The notes beneath the pieces were generated by a model, which saw nothing but the letters and a program-made list of their open reading frames with translations, made no database searches and was not told the origin of the DNA. Of a stretch of 64,000 bases of DNA, positions 44,853-56,750 are shown one piece after another. Position 1 is the stretch's first letter. Each line of letters opens with the position of its first letter. Source of the stretch: Gordionus sp. m RMFG-2023 (Eukaryota > Nematomorpha > Gordioida > Chordodea > Parachordodidae). The stretch is taken from the NCBI RefSeq assembly GCF_954871325.1, contig NC_088775.1, positions 48,771,561 through 48,835,560 of the forward strand. Direction: 5' to 3'. The translations under genes and the position numbers were made by a program.

Positions 44853-45769
44853 GGGCCATTCCATGTCAAATCGATCAAAAAAGGCACTTTTTCGACCGAC
44901 CCCTCTTAAAATTGTTAATTTCTGGAATTATTTAGATAGTTAAAAAAATGAGAAAGCCGTCTATTTTAGCTCTCTAGCACACCTGGTTCTTGAGATATAG
45001 GGGCCAAAGGTACAAAAAAGAGCCACTTTGGAATCTGTAAAATTTTTAAAATGCTTATATCTCAAAAACTATTAGTAAAAAAATATATAATACATCATTT
45101 TATAGGTAAAGAAATTCTCTAATGGGCTAACAAAGAATAATAAATATTGGCGCCATTATAGACTTTTAACATCCGGTTTACCTAAATTGCTTTACCTGTA
45201 TTTTTAAGCAAAATAGTGAGTTTGTTTTCGAATTTGTTTTTGCTTTTTATTTAGACACCTTTTATAAATATATATACGATGTCAAAACCTTGGCGACGCT
45301 ATCGACTTTTCCATAATATAGATTTTTACCAAAAATTGAAGAAAAAATTAGATGGCGCTAATGGTTGAAAAATATTATTCATAAGGAAAATGAAAATATT
45401 GATACGTTTATAAGAATTGTGATAAAATTTTACAGTTCTGCCCCCCCCCACTTTCATTAAAATGTTTTACATTTTTTAGATCTCTACTTTGCTAATATAG
45501 CGAGCGAATGACTTATTAGCTCGATAATATATAACAGCTGCAGTAAATATATTAAGCATATATTAGATTAAATAAATTGTTTAAAACGATCTCTTTCTGA
45601 GAAATAATTTTAACCTGTCCGTTCAGATTAATTTTATCGTCTGTCTACCAATAACAATCTGGATTTGGAGAGTGCAAAAACATGTATTCTAGGTGTAGAT
45701 CAATTAAAATTTTATTCTATATCACAGATGGACGTATCAAAAATTAAAATGTTGCAACCCATTTAATCT
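44853..45769 (+). mobile_element. GGGCCATTCC-family piece, copy B
   Basis: The tip is GGGCCATTCCATGTCAAATC. The 917 bases parallel copy A (inverted 29264-30166) up to CCCATTTAATCT, after which both lose similarity. Inside are TGGCGACGCTATCGAC and ATTCTATATCACAGATGGAC, shared by both. No opposite terminus is visible on the right. Confidence 0.65.
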
Positions 45770-46429
45770 ACAGACATGCTTATTATCGCGAGAATCTAAG
45801 AAAGATTATACCCTAAATGGCCCAAAAAAATTTACCATTCAATTTAGATATGTTAATATGCTCTTCATGGCGACAAAAATTATCAAACATTCCTTATACT
45901 TCAAATGACAATGTAGATATTGATTCTCCCCTTCATATAATTAATCAAGAGGATATTGATAACATTAATATATCCCAACAATCAAATGGGAAATCTGTCA
46001 TTAAAAGAAAACGCTTAGTGAAAAGAAATATTCGAAGAAAAAAATATCAAGAGTAAAAAAAAGTTTTAACGACTGAAATTATACCATTATCTTTCTTCAT
46101 CAAATGATGTAAAATTTGATGAAATTGTAGATACCTTAAAAATTAAAAAAATTATATGAAAGATATTTATTATTAGAAATTTTTTACATCATTAAGTGTC
46201 TAATGGGCATATGCCCACTCTGCTCCTCAGTTAATTAGTATATTTAATAGAAAATCAAAATTTTTTAATATAAAAAGTGAAAATAATTGGTTATTGATAA
46301 GTTAGCAGCAAAATTTTAACCATAATCCGTAATTTCATAAAGCCCTATCTATTTTTTTTGTCAATTTAGGGAGTCGATAGCGTTTACAGGTTTTGATATT
46401 GTATAGCTCTTTCCATGTGTAATTGAACT

Positions 46430-46640
46430 TTAGATTCCCTGCTATTAATTATTTTAGCTACCTTACCAATTAGTATCTGCACTAATGAAAGGTGTTTTTC
46501 AACTTTAAAAAGGTTAAAGACCTATTTAAGAAATACCACTGGTGAAAAACGTTTATGGATTAGCCCTATTAAACATTTATAAGGAAAAAATTTGGTTCTA
46601 GATGAATTAGCAAAATCTCAGAGGACCTCTCTTTATAAAT
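46430..46640 (+). pseudogene. ZMYM1-type hAT transposase, C-terminal dimerisation region
   Basis: It reads LLLIILATLPISICTNERCF then STLKRLKTYLRNTTGEKRLW, the hallmark C-terminus of this hAT group (TLP...C..ER.FS.L.R.KTYLR..). It lies about 250 bases before the right tip at 46884, the expected place for the end of the gene begun at 41090. A basic stretch at about 45990-46050 (KRKRLVKRNIRRKK) may be a linker of the same protein. Confidence 0.8.
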
Positions 46641-47149
46641 TCAAATCAAAAAATTGCAATATTATAATATATAACAGTTTTTTTAATAAAATTAATTCTT
46701 AGTTATAACATTTATATAATTTTTGAATTATCTCTTAAAATTTTACAATCATTACTATTTTTAATCAAAGTACTGTGTATTATTTATATTTTGATAATAT
46801 CGTCATATTTTTTTAAATATTATTTGCATAAAAATAATTACATTTTTTTTACCCCACCCATGAAAAAATCCTGGCTATCCACTGCCTACCCTCCTTTCAA
46901 CCTTTCAAAAAATTAGGAGGTAAAAAATGCTCATACCCCAACTCATTCATTTAGAGGTTTTATATATGCCTAAGAGCCCTCTATTCACTCACATAATTTT
47001 AAAAATTATTTTAAAAATTACTAAATTATTTTTAAAAATTTATAAATACTTCAAAATATATTTCAAAAGATTTTTAAAAATTTCTATTCATATAAAAATA
47101 AAAAAATTAAGCAATCATAAAAACAACCAATCCTATTAATATTTTTTGT

Positions 47150-48200
47150 ATCTATAGATATATAATTGACATTTATGAACGTTTTTCAATTAATTTCGAA
47201 TAAAAGATATATAACATATTATTCTCTTTATTCTTTTTAGATCATGTGACAATATCATTATATAGTTATATATTTGTGAAATAAAGATTTAGCAATATAG
47301 AATCATAATTGTTAGAAAGGTGGTGCCGTTTTTTCAACCACAGAGAGGACACTTGGGAAAAATTTGATGCAACTAAGTAATTAACAATATACGATCATGG
47401 AAAATAAAAAAGATATGAAAAGTAAAATAAAATTATATTTGTATTCAATGTATAAAATTATAAATAAGAAAGTAGAGAAAAATTGGAATAGATGGAGGGA
47501 AAAAGGTAAGAGAAAAAAAGGAGAAATTTAAATGGAATATGTTTTGAAAAGATTGGATATAAAAATATGTAATTTATATATGGTAATATGTTATATAGTT
47601 TATATATGTTAAATATTTAATATATATTAATAGTTTATGTAGTTGAAAGAATTAAATTTTAAATGTATAAATTTATAATAAAGTTAATGTTGAAAAAGAA
47701 AATTTGATTTCACTTAAAAAGAAAGGGAAGTGAAATTCAATAAGTGTTTATTTTTTTAAAAAAAAAAGTATGGGTTTAAAAGGTTTTCAATTTTTAATTG
47801 AGTAAATTAATATAAGTGATCAAAAGTAAAACATGGGTTTAAAAGAATTTTTTTTAGGTTTATTTAAGACCTCATGATAGGACAGAAAAGATCACTTAAT
47901 ATTTAAATTTTGGGATTATAATTAGCATGAATTAATTTTTTTTGAAATACAATGTGAAAAAGAAAAGGATTGTGTGGATATTTTTTTAAAAAAAGGATGA
48001 AATGAAAATTATGGATATGAAACATTTTGCTAAAGTTTTTTTAAAAAGAAATGATGAAAAAAAATTATGGATATGAAAGGTTTGAACAATGTTGTATATA
48101 AAAAAGGAAGATTGATAAAAGAAATAAAAATAATGTGATAAGTAAAAAATATGAAAATCCCAGATATGAAAGTTAGGAATAAAATTTAAGAATGGGTTAT
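47150..48200 (+). repeat. Dispersed repeat R, long copy
   Basis: Shared blocks: about 47165-47190 with 1672 and 22868 (TTGACATTTATG); about 47390-47520 with 1970-2110 (AAGAAAGTAGAGAAAAATTG); about 47950-48100 with 3740-3870; about 48110-48200 with 17858-18003. No coding motif. R head sequence follows beyond the LINE and MULE, at 50045. Confidence 0.65.
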
Positions 48201-48204
48201 AAAT

Positions 48205-48660
48205 AGTTCAAGTTTTTAAAAATTGTAAAAGAATACCACACAAATTGAAGGGAAAAATTTACAGTTCCATAGTACAACCAACTATTCTATATAGTTCGGA
48301 AACATGGCCAACCAAAGAATCAGACGAGAGAAGTCTACAAACTATGGAGATGAGAATGCTGAGGATGATTGCTGGGGTAACAAGAAAGGATAAAGTGTTA
48401 AGTACAAGTAAGAAGTTTAAATGTAGTGCCCATTAAGACTAAGATAATGGTAAACAGACTTAGATGGATGGGCATACAGAGTTTGGAAGTGATGGGTAAA
48501 AGTAAAAGAGGAAGACCAAAACTTCAATGGGGCCATAAAGTTAGAAAATTAGATAAAAAAAGATAGTATAACATAAAGTGGAGAGAGATATAGAAGGAGT
48601 ACCACCAGAAAAGGTGAAAGCTAAAGAGAAGAAAAAAAATAGTTCAATTTAAGAAGAATA
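48205..48660 (+). pseudogene. RTE-like LINE, C-terminal fragment
   Basis: LKGKIYSSIVQPTILYSSET (about 48250-48305) is followed by QTMEMRMLRMIAGVTRKDK (about 48338-48395). In other frames come NRLRWMGIQSLEVM and KRGRPKLQWG (about 48455-48535). The order is that of RTE/BovB-type reverse transcriptase C-termini. The catalytic palm is absent and frame changes are present. Confidence 0.7.
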
Positions 48661-48677
48661 TGTTAAAAATGGTAATA

Positions 48678-50019
48678 GGGAAAAAAACCCCGGAAAAACC
48701 TCCGGAAGAAAAACCCCATGGAAAAAATTTTTAAAAAAAATTTTCTTGTCAATTTTTCTTAAGTTTTTTTATCAATTTATATTTTTCTTCCCATTTTTGT
48801 TTAAGTCATTGTTAACCTTTATTTTTCTGACCTTTTCTAAAAAAATTTCTTCTAAATTTTCACTTAATTTTTTTAGTATAACCTAGCAATAATTAATATT
48901 GATAAATAATTTTATAAGCGAATGCCACAATCATTAACAGCTATTAAACTCCAAAAAAAACACAAAATACTTACGAAAAAATATTCGAAGTAATAATGTC
49001 TAAATGTCAATAACGAGATTTATCCTGATCCATTATATATATATATACATGGATTTCGAAAAGTCTGCAATGAGCGCGGTTATGACTGTCATTGATATGA
49101 TTATTAATATGTTAAATTATTTATATTTATTTTTTCAATTAGGGGATCACATTATAATCAAAGGATGCTTTTACCATTTGTGTCAAAGTACCCAAAGAAA
49201 AATTCAAAAGCTAGGTCTGGAAAGCCAATACAGAACCGATGAAGCCCTAAGCTTCTTTTGTGGCATGATGGACGGCTTAGCATTTGTTCCTTTATGTGAT
49301 ATGGGCAATGCAATGGCATTCCTTAGATCGGTTACTCCGAGCAATAGTAAGGATATTCTTGAATATTTCGTTAAAAATTACAGCAATGGAGGTACAAGAA
49401 GCAATTCTCAATCCCACACAGGTCGAATTTGGCCTCGATTTCCTCCAGAAACTTGAATCAGAGCACTTATCCAACGAATAACTCATAAATAATCAATGCG
49501 AAGGTTCGAATCATCGTTTTTATAATCTGGTTGGGAATAAACACCCATCAATCTGGGTATTGATTAAAAAAATGAAATGCGAGGGGGCTGCCGATGAAAT
49601 CAGACTTGAACGATGGCGTGTAGGTAGTTGGACATCGAAAACAAAATCGCAATGCTTAAACAAGAAAAAATTCTGATGTTCAAATTGGTACTGGGAAAAA
49701 AAATATCCCAGTTAAATAACCCATATATTATTTATCGTAAAAATTTTTGCTATAGTAACAAATACAATATTTATCCTTAATTACTATATTAAGTAGACTA
49801 AATTTGACAAAATTTGCAATAAGATCTGCTTATTTTATTGATAAATCATTATTATGTATATAATTTATTATTAAATTATATTTTTATAATATTTTTTTCT
49901 AAAATACTAATTTGTCTATACCTTATTTAGTCCAAATAAAAATATATCGATATTATTAGATCTTAAGTAAATTCGAAAAAAAATTTCGGAGTTTTTTTTT
50001 CCAGGGGTTTTTTTCCGGG
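48678..50019 (+). mobile_element. MULE-type DNA transposon
   Basis: The left end is GGGAAAAAAACCCCGG with a further CCTCCGG block. The right end, inverted, is CCCGGAAAAAAACCCCTGG with AAAACTCCG. The ends are GC blocks in A/T runs. A MULE transposase remnant lies inside. The 9-bp duplication expected for MULEs was not seen in the flanks. It sits in dispersed repeat R, just after the LINE fragment. Confidence 0.6.
49040..49690 (+). pseudogene. MULE transposase, C-terminal half of the catalytic region
   Basis: It reads DFEKSAMSAV (about 49050-49080), then IIKGCFYHLCQSTQRKIQKL (about 49157-49215), DGLAFVPL (about 49273-49297) and, in a second frame, NNQCEGSNHRFYNLVG with HPSIWVLIKKM (about 49490-49575). 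These match the D.E.A......GC.FH..Q...RK.Q..GL and NN..E..N....V...HP..W blocks of FLYWCH-associated MULE proteins. The first catalytic Asp region and N-terminal zinc finger are lost. Confidence 0.75.
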
Positions 50020-50044
50020 ATTCTCTTTTATGTATATACATGGG

Positions 50045-50585
50045 TAATATTGTATATATGTAAAGGTAAATTAATAAAAATATCGTTAATGATATATGTA
50101 TAAATGTGGATTAATATATGTAAAGGATATTAATGGAGAGAGTCGTTAGGAATATTAGAATATTTTTGATTTTTAAAATTTTAGAGGTTATATAAAGGAA
50201 GAAAATTGGTCATTTGATATTATTTTAGATCCAAGGACCAAGGAAAGACATAAAAAGAGCTCCTGTTAATTAGGATCAGAAATTTTATGTTTAATATTTG
50301 AAATTTAGGATTATGATTAATAGAGAAGTGTATCTAGGTTAATGTAAAAAGGAATGAATAATAATTACATTTGGTATTACACTTCGTTAATTCCATCCAA
50401 TCAACTATAATGGTGCTGATTAATAATATCAAGCTTAAGATAGAATGATCATGAGTGACCACAATGGATAAATCAAGCTAAACATACCGTCAAATTAAAT
50501 GATAATCAACAGCACAATGATAACTATTATGTATGGTCAATAAAAAATATGCAACTTCCTGGAACAGAAAAAAGAAAATTTAAAT
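50045..50585 (+). repeat. Dispersed repeat R, head copy 2
   Basis: It is collinear with 20795-21233 and 22560-22690 without the piggyBac, so it shows the uninterrupted form. It is cut at 50585 by a hAT and continues at 52139. Confidence 0.6.
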
Positions 50586-52138
50586 CAGTGTTGTTAAACG
50601 CTACTTTTAAAAGTAGCGCGCTATCGCTACAGCTATTGTTTTCAAATGAGTAGCGCGCTGCTACTTTTTACGCTATTTTGATTTTTTTTTAAATATTTTT
50701 TACGTAACTTTATTTCCACAAATAAAATATTGGTATAAAAACATGACTATAATTTGTTACATATATATAATTTATTTATTATTGCACTTTAATAATAATA
50801 ACATTTCGTTGTCATGAATATTACAAGTATTGTTATCATCTTCACCAAATATTCTATATTTATATCATATTATAAAAAAAATTATAATAAATTTAAAACC
50901 TGAAAGCCTTCAGGAAATTAGACCCATTATCTGTAATTATCTTACAAACCTTGTTCTGAATTTTGTAAGACATATATTTGCTAGAATGTCATAAGTCTGA
51001 CAGCTAATTATTCTTTTTAGAGCTAATGCTATAGATTTTCGTTTTAGATTTTTGATCAATCCAATATGCGGTCACTCCTAAATAAGCCCAAAAATATGAA
51101 TATCATATTATAAATCAAAAAATAAACATTTTTACCTTCTATTATGCGTCCAGCAATCTGCTGTTGTACAAATGTAGGAGACATCTGATAGATTTAATAT
51201 TAAAGATTCTTTCATTTCTTTAAAGCTAAAATTCTTGCCATCAATGCTGCTGGCAAAATATCTTGGTACGTGGAGAAAAAGTGTTTATCATCTTTATAAA
51301 AGAACCATTATCCACCAAGAATAATGGTTGAACAGTATCTATTATAAAGTTCATTATGACTTTGTCAGCCAATTTTTGAGATACACCTGGTGTTGATGAA
51401 TCCAAATTGCTTTTGTTTGAATTAAATTTGATTTGGAAGTGGATGTGTCTTCTACCATTATTCCAAAAAGTTTGAGATATTTTTCAATCTCTTTATAATT
51501 TGAGGTGTGAACAGTTTAAAATTATAACAGTAATAATTAAAATAAAAATTATGTAGGAGATAAGTATATTAAAATGATTGAAATAACTATTTTAAAATGT
51601 TTTAAATAATTTAGATAAAATTTATGAATATATAAAAAAATGATTGGTCTTTGATTTGAATTTATTTTAAAAATCAAGGATTAGCCTACACATTGATTAA
51701 ATTTGTCTTTAAATGTTTTTTCAAATTAAAGCTGCTTGTATGATTTGAGAATAAAATTTTGCGACACATCTTGCATCGAAACCGATATCCAGTAGTAATT
51801 TTTTCTTCAAGATTCAAGTATTTTTTGAATTTTGGGAAAGGATAATCTATATTTTTCTCATTTTCCAAAGAAATTTCCCTTTCTTCAACAATCTCACACA
51901 TTTTTAATATCTAGATTTATAATGTATATTTTAAATATAAATTTTAAAATTAAATAAAATAAAAGGATTATAATTTTAGATTTAATAAAAAAAATATATT
52001 TTAATAATTTTTAAATGTATTTATTATGTAAAATTACTACTTCGCTACTTTCTAAATTAGTAGCGAGCTACCGCTATTGCTATTTTCTAAAAAAAGTAGA
52101 TCGCTAAAGCTAAGTAGCGCCCTATTTTAACAACACTG
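50586..52138 (-). mobile_element. hAT with CAGTGTTGTTAA ends and GTAGCG repeats
   Basis: The left tip is CAGTGTTGTTAAACGCTAC and the right tip, inverted, is CAGTGTTGTTAAAATAGGG. GTAGCG and CGCTAC words crowd both subterminal regions. Flanks ATTTAAAT and AGTTATAT could be a decayed duplication (6 of 8 alike). Dispersed repeat R continues across the insertion. The transposase is on the minus strand with its C-terminus missing. Confidence 0.8.
50890..51905 (-). pseudogene. BED-type hAT transposase, N-terminal half
   Basis: An open N-terminal piece (51901-51686) has the BED finger pattern FRCKMCRKILFSNHTSSFNL then KKHL. In other frames at about 51130-51250 come FSFKEMKESLILNLSDVSYI and CTTADCWTHNRR (the ...TTD.WTS.. 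block with the first catalytic Asp). AYLGVTAYWIDQ (about 51050-51090) and CKIITDNGSNFLKAF (about 50905-50950) follow, the last two being strong hAT signatures. Introns or frame changes separate them. The dimerisation domain is absent. Confidence 0.8.
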
Positions 52139-52716
52139 AGTTATATATATGTGAAATAAAGAGTTAGCAATATAGAATTATATATATCGTTAGAAAAATA
52201 TTAAAAATATAAACAAAATAAAAATATACACTACCCCTTGAAAGAAGCAATAACCAACAACTCTATATATTTTATTTGAAAATATAATATTCTTTTATGA
52301 AGCTTACATATAATTAAATTATAATTGTTTAATAAATACTTACAGGTTTCAATAAAAAAATAAAGGAGAGAAAGTCCTTTTTAGATTAAAGTTTTTTCAT
52401 AGTAATTAATGAAGTCACATAAAAAGATAGATTTTTCAATTAAATTTTAACTTCTCATAAAAATTTGTTTATAAAGACTTCAAAAAAAATCATAAAATAA
52501 CAATATAGCAGGGGCAAAGTGGAAAGCAAAGGCCCCATTCAGGGGCCTCAAATTTAGGGTTTCTCCCATAAACCACCCTTTGCAAGCTATCGACCCGCTT
52601 CCTCGAATAATATAAGTTTGTAAGTATTATATTACTAATTCATGTCTATTTATTTACCAATTGTTCATTAATCGTTATAAATGTATGGCCTAAAAAATGA
52701 GCATTGATTGACATAT
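52139..52716. other. End of repeat R, then unassigned DNA
   Basis: 52139-52200 (GTGAAATAAAGAGTTAGCAA) matches 47268-47310. Beyond that there is no recognised motif. A GC-richer patch at about 52510-52610 (GGGGCCTCAAATTTAGGG, CTATCGACCCGC) is unassigned. Confidence 0.4.
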
Positions 52717-53764
52717 AACACTATTCCATGTCAAATTAACAGAAAAATTGAGATTTTCAGCTTCCCCTTATAATTCAATAAAAAGTTAGAGACGTTAATG
52801 TTATCGTTATTAGAAATCTGGGCCCGGTGCGCTAAGACCGTTAAGAATTATTTCACAAGTGGCCTGGCTCGGCCCTTTAAAATTTCAGGAAAAATCAGGA
52901 CCTGCTAGTTAATATTTTACAAACCATTCCAGTTCGCTATATTTTTTGTACGAATATTCCGGCCAACACATTTTTAATATATATAATTTTTTCCAAATTT
53001 ATATTAACACAATAACAGAAAATATCTAAATTAGTACTACATAGTGTAAAAAGTAATTTAATATAATATAAAGTAGAAATAAAATTAGATATTTTTTAAG
53101 ATGGCATTCCTCAACGTTCCGAAGCATGGAACAAAACGGAAACGGAACATATTTTTAGCCGGAATAAAAAATAAACGCAGAATCGCCTTAATTCCGGGCC
53201 CCTGATTTTAAAGTATTATAAATGATTTGAGTAATATCAAGCGAATAAAAAATTTTAAATTTATTTTAACCAGAATAAAAAATATCATAAAAATTTTTTA
53301 AATATATATAATACTACTTTTAAATCAATGATATTTCCTATTTTTAAACAATTAAAAGTAGTTGCATTGCAACGCTTGTATATAGCGCCATCTATAAGTT
53401 TTTATATTTGCGATATTTTTATAAATAATTACCTAAACCGCTATCAAGAGGAAATTATTAGAAAAATAGTAATAAAATAGGAAAGATATTAATTTATAAT
53501 TTTTTACTGGCAATAAGAGATGATCCATAAAAAAAATAATTTTGATGTTTTCTTCATATAATTAGCAATTATTAATATTCGATTTAATATCCAACTAATT
53601 TAGTTTTTGCATCGATAAAGAGTAAAAAAGATGGTTTTTGTATTTTTAATCCACATTGTCTCAAATAATATAATTTCTAATGAGCTATGATATAAGTAAA
53701 CATAGATAAAGTGCCTATAAATTTTTATAAAAATTGAAAGGGGCTATTTGACATGGAATGACCC
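52717..53764. mobile_element. GGGxCATTCC-family non-autonomous element, copy C
   Basis: The right tip, inverted, is GGGTCATTCCATGTCAAAT. The left tip has drifted (ACTATTCCATGTCAAAT). The two ends face each other as inverted repeats about 1.05 kb apart. The interior has no coding motif. It contains a GGCCCGG-type block (about 52820-52915) and a CGTTCCG/GGAACG-rich patch (about 53110-53210), perhaps smaller insertions. Confidence 0.55.
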
Positions 53765-55477
53765 TGAGATATAAATATTATAAGTCCTTAACATTTTTGC
53801 TCACTGAATCAAGAGATACAATTACAAATATATAGTAAATAACTATAGATATAATTAGTGTTCTTAAACGACTCGATTTGAGCCGTTTAATAACACAAGA
53901 TATAATAAATATAACAGATATTAAATTTCGGATTGTATATATATATAAATAATTAGTATAAATAAAAATATTTATTTAAACAAATTTTGAACTAAAAAAG
54001 AAAATCTAGCCATGTGAATGAAGAAAAATAAAAGTATCATATAATCTCAAGTCTAATCATGATCCATCTTAAAGACTAGAATTTTCTATACTATAAACTC
54101 TTCGAATAGATTCATTATTACCCTTATACAAAATCAAAAGAAAAATTTACCAAGATAGTAAAATCAATTAACCATTTTATATAACCATGCGAATGGTCTA
54201 GAAATCGTCATATTTAAAATAAATTATAAATATTCAATTTAAAAGTCTATTTCGAAAACATCAGGAGTTGGGAAACAATAGTGGTATAAATGATTGGGAC
54301 AGCAAAGATGAAGTGAAGTTGTTACTGTGCTATAATAAACGAGGAGTGCTCTATTGTAATCCCAATCACTCTTTAACCTTTTATGAAAATTTAAAATCTT
54401 ACTGACGGTCAAAATTTATTTCGAAATTTCAATAGTTGAAATAGTTTCAATATATATCCAATCTATCTTATAATAATGTTTGGAAGGAGAATAATTATTT
54501 ATAATTCATTCGGCGGTAAAAAAAATAAAATAATATTAAATGGAAAAAATGTGAGAATATTTCATATTCGTATATGTGTTGCATAACATAGTACTGTATC
54601 AAAGGCACTTAGTTTTCACTAGGTACAGTCATTATACAAATCTTATAAATTATTTATTGCAAGTAAATTAATTTATCCCTTTGTCTTATTCCCATGTACT
54701 ATTGATAAAAAGAAATCTTATTCAAATCCGTTATATCTACACTATTAATTTCTTTTCTTTTTGGAAGAAAATATTCACGTCGATTTATGACTTCCAATAA
54801 TTTGGTGCATGGTATCCCGAAATATTTAAATCCTGAAGATGTCAATGGGCTTACTTGGATGCCTATTTAAACATTCATCAAAATACTCTTCCTTCTTGCG
54901 ACCTATCATTTGGTGAGATATTCCGCTTTCTATGTAGATCTGGTTAAAACATTTCAGACAATTTTTCATTAAATGCTAATGACATTTTTATAGCTTCTGA
55001 GTGTAAGTATGAAAATTTGTTAGTTAATACGCTATTAATATCTTACAAAAATTTAATTATTTTTCTGGTATTAGTATGTAAAATTTTTAACTATAAATAA
55101 GGAAATAAATGATAAAGAGCAGCCTTATGAAAAAAAGTTGTAAAAATTAAATTTAACTGAATATTGATTGAATAAAATTAATTAATTCTAATTCAGTTAA
55201 TTGCTGGTGGGTTTCGGTTGTAGAAATAAAAAGATTCAAAATCTTATTCCCTTAAATGTAAAATGTTTATAAATTAATGCTAATACTAAGTTTGTTAAAA
55301 ATAAGATTAGAAAGACCTTCTATTATATTTTTGAGATCTTAAAGAAGCCCACACCCCATTCACTAAAAATATTTTGTTGTAAATCCGCATTTTTAGGGAA
55401 GCCCGTTGAATTAGTTAAACTGTTGTATATGGCCACCGTGTCTACAATTTGAAAAATAGTTTACTAGCTAATAAGCC
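53765..55477. other. Unassigned AT-rich DNA
   Basis: At about 54785-54870 the plus strand reads NNLVHGIPKYLNPEDVNGLT, protein-like but not assigned. ATGATTGGGA (about 54290) and TCCCAATCA (about 54360) could pair over about 75 bases. No transposon ends were recognised. Confidence 0.3.
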
Positions 55478-56420
55478 GTGAAGAATGACCGGGTTGAGGG
55501 GTAATTAGGTAGTTTGTGTATATGGCACTAAATGCTTTATATTAATATTTAGGAGAAAAAGAAAAAAAATTATTGCAAAGTAACCCGTGAGCATTCAGGA
55601 TATTATTAATTTATTGTGATAGTTATTGGGTAAAATTAAAAATAGAGAGCTTCAAAATTTTTTAATTTGGACCAGACATTGGCCTGAAATTTTTTTTCTC
55701 AAACCTGGCCAAACCATAATAATTTTGTAATTTTTTCCCAAGCCTGGAGATAGGTAAATCTCTGAAAACCATATTGTTGGGAAAATTTTCTCAAGCCCGC
55801 CAAAGACCATAATAATTTTGTTAGTTGAGAACTGAAATAAAATATATAAGTCATAATTCATTTAAAAATAAAATCAGAATATGAAAGTTGCATGAGCTTG
55901 GTTTTTTAATCAGGCCATCAGGCCTGGCGATTTCTGAAAAAATAAAATTCAGGCCAATGTCTAGCCCATATTTAAAATTTTCAAGCATTTCTATTTTATA
56001 TTTTACCCAATATGATTTCTATCACAAATCTAAAATTCTAAATATAAAATTATATTTAAGACATTTTTATTAAATTACAATAAAAATAAATGGCAAAATT
56101 TTATGAAAGTTGCATTGACTTGGTTTTTGATCAGGCCTGGCTATGTCTGCAAAAAAATTTTCAGGCCAATGTATAACCCATATTTAAGATTCAAAAATCT
56201 TAAAGCATCTATCTCTATTTTAAATTTTATTGATTTCCATCACAAATTTAAATTTTGATATTTCTAATACATGCTCACGGTATACATTGCAACAATTTTA
56301 CCTCTTTTTCTCCTAAAATTTTAATATTTATATAAAATTTATTAATAAAGTATATTTAGTACCATACACACAAACTAAATAATTATCCATCAACCCCGTC
56401 AGCTATATGGTAATAAACGG
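55478..56420. mobile_element. Element with about 150-bp inverted ends (GACCGGGTTGAGGGG)
   Basis: The left end, from GAATGACCGGGTTGAGGGG through TTAGGAGAAAAAG to CCCGTGAGCAT, matches the inverse of the right end (CAACCCCGTCAGC, CTCCTAAAATTTT, GCTCACGGTATAC). Between the arms are repeated GGCCTGG and CAAGCCTGG blocks with T/A runs. There is no coding capacity. A relative lies at 36820-37750. Superfamily not determined. Confidence 0.55.
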
Positions 56421-56483
56421 CAAAATTTTAAAAATATCAGCTATTAATTTATATAATTAATATTTTTAATTTAATTATATTCA

Positions 56484-56655
56484 AGTTGGTGCATGCTTAA
56501 AAAATATGCTTTGAAACGGGAGGTTTGTGGCTCGACTCTCGTAGAGAGCAAAAAAATAACATTACACTATATAGTCTCCTTAAATTTTAAATACATTAGG
56601 AAGATACGAAAACGATCATGTTTTGATTATGGAGATTATATATTAGATTATATCA
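56484..56655 (+). mobile_element. tRNA-derived SINE, copy 2
   Basis: Box A-like GTTGGTGCATGC lies at about 56485 and box B-like GGCTCGACTCTC at about 56529-56540. The body words TATATAGTCTCCTT and ATACGAAAACG follow, then the closing GATTATATATTAGAT, in the same order as copy 1 (36500-36752). It is shorter than copy 1, mainly from reduced T and A runs. Confidence 0.65.
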
Positions 56656-56750
56656 GTTGTGTTCTAATCGCCTTTTTTCTTTTTGGAAAATTCTCACTAG
56701 CAGTCTAAATAGAATGTAACTCTTAGACTTTAAAAAAAATATAAATTATT

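Larger units (their letters stand above)
35278..46884 (+). mobile_element. ZMYM1-type hAT inflated to 11.6 kb by nested insertions
   Basis: The left tip is CAGTGGCGATCC and the right tip, inverted, is CAGTGGATAGCCAGG. Both are followed within about 30 bases by an AATGAAAAA/TTTTTCATGG-type stretch. CCTACCCT lies immediately outside each tip (35270-35277 and 46885-46892). A GC-rich 8-mer matching exactly at both ends is strong evidence for one insertion. The element's own transposase occupies about 41090-42790 and 46430-46640. The rest is later cargo: a LINE piece, a SINE, an inverted-repeat element, a Harbinger and its derivative, another hAT and a GGGCCATTCC piece. Confidence 0.75.

Noticed and set aside
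46927-47139. 70-codon open frame
   Set aside because: It is Lys/Ile/Phe low-complexity sequence expected from AT-rich DNA, with no motif or conservation seen.
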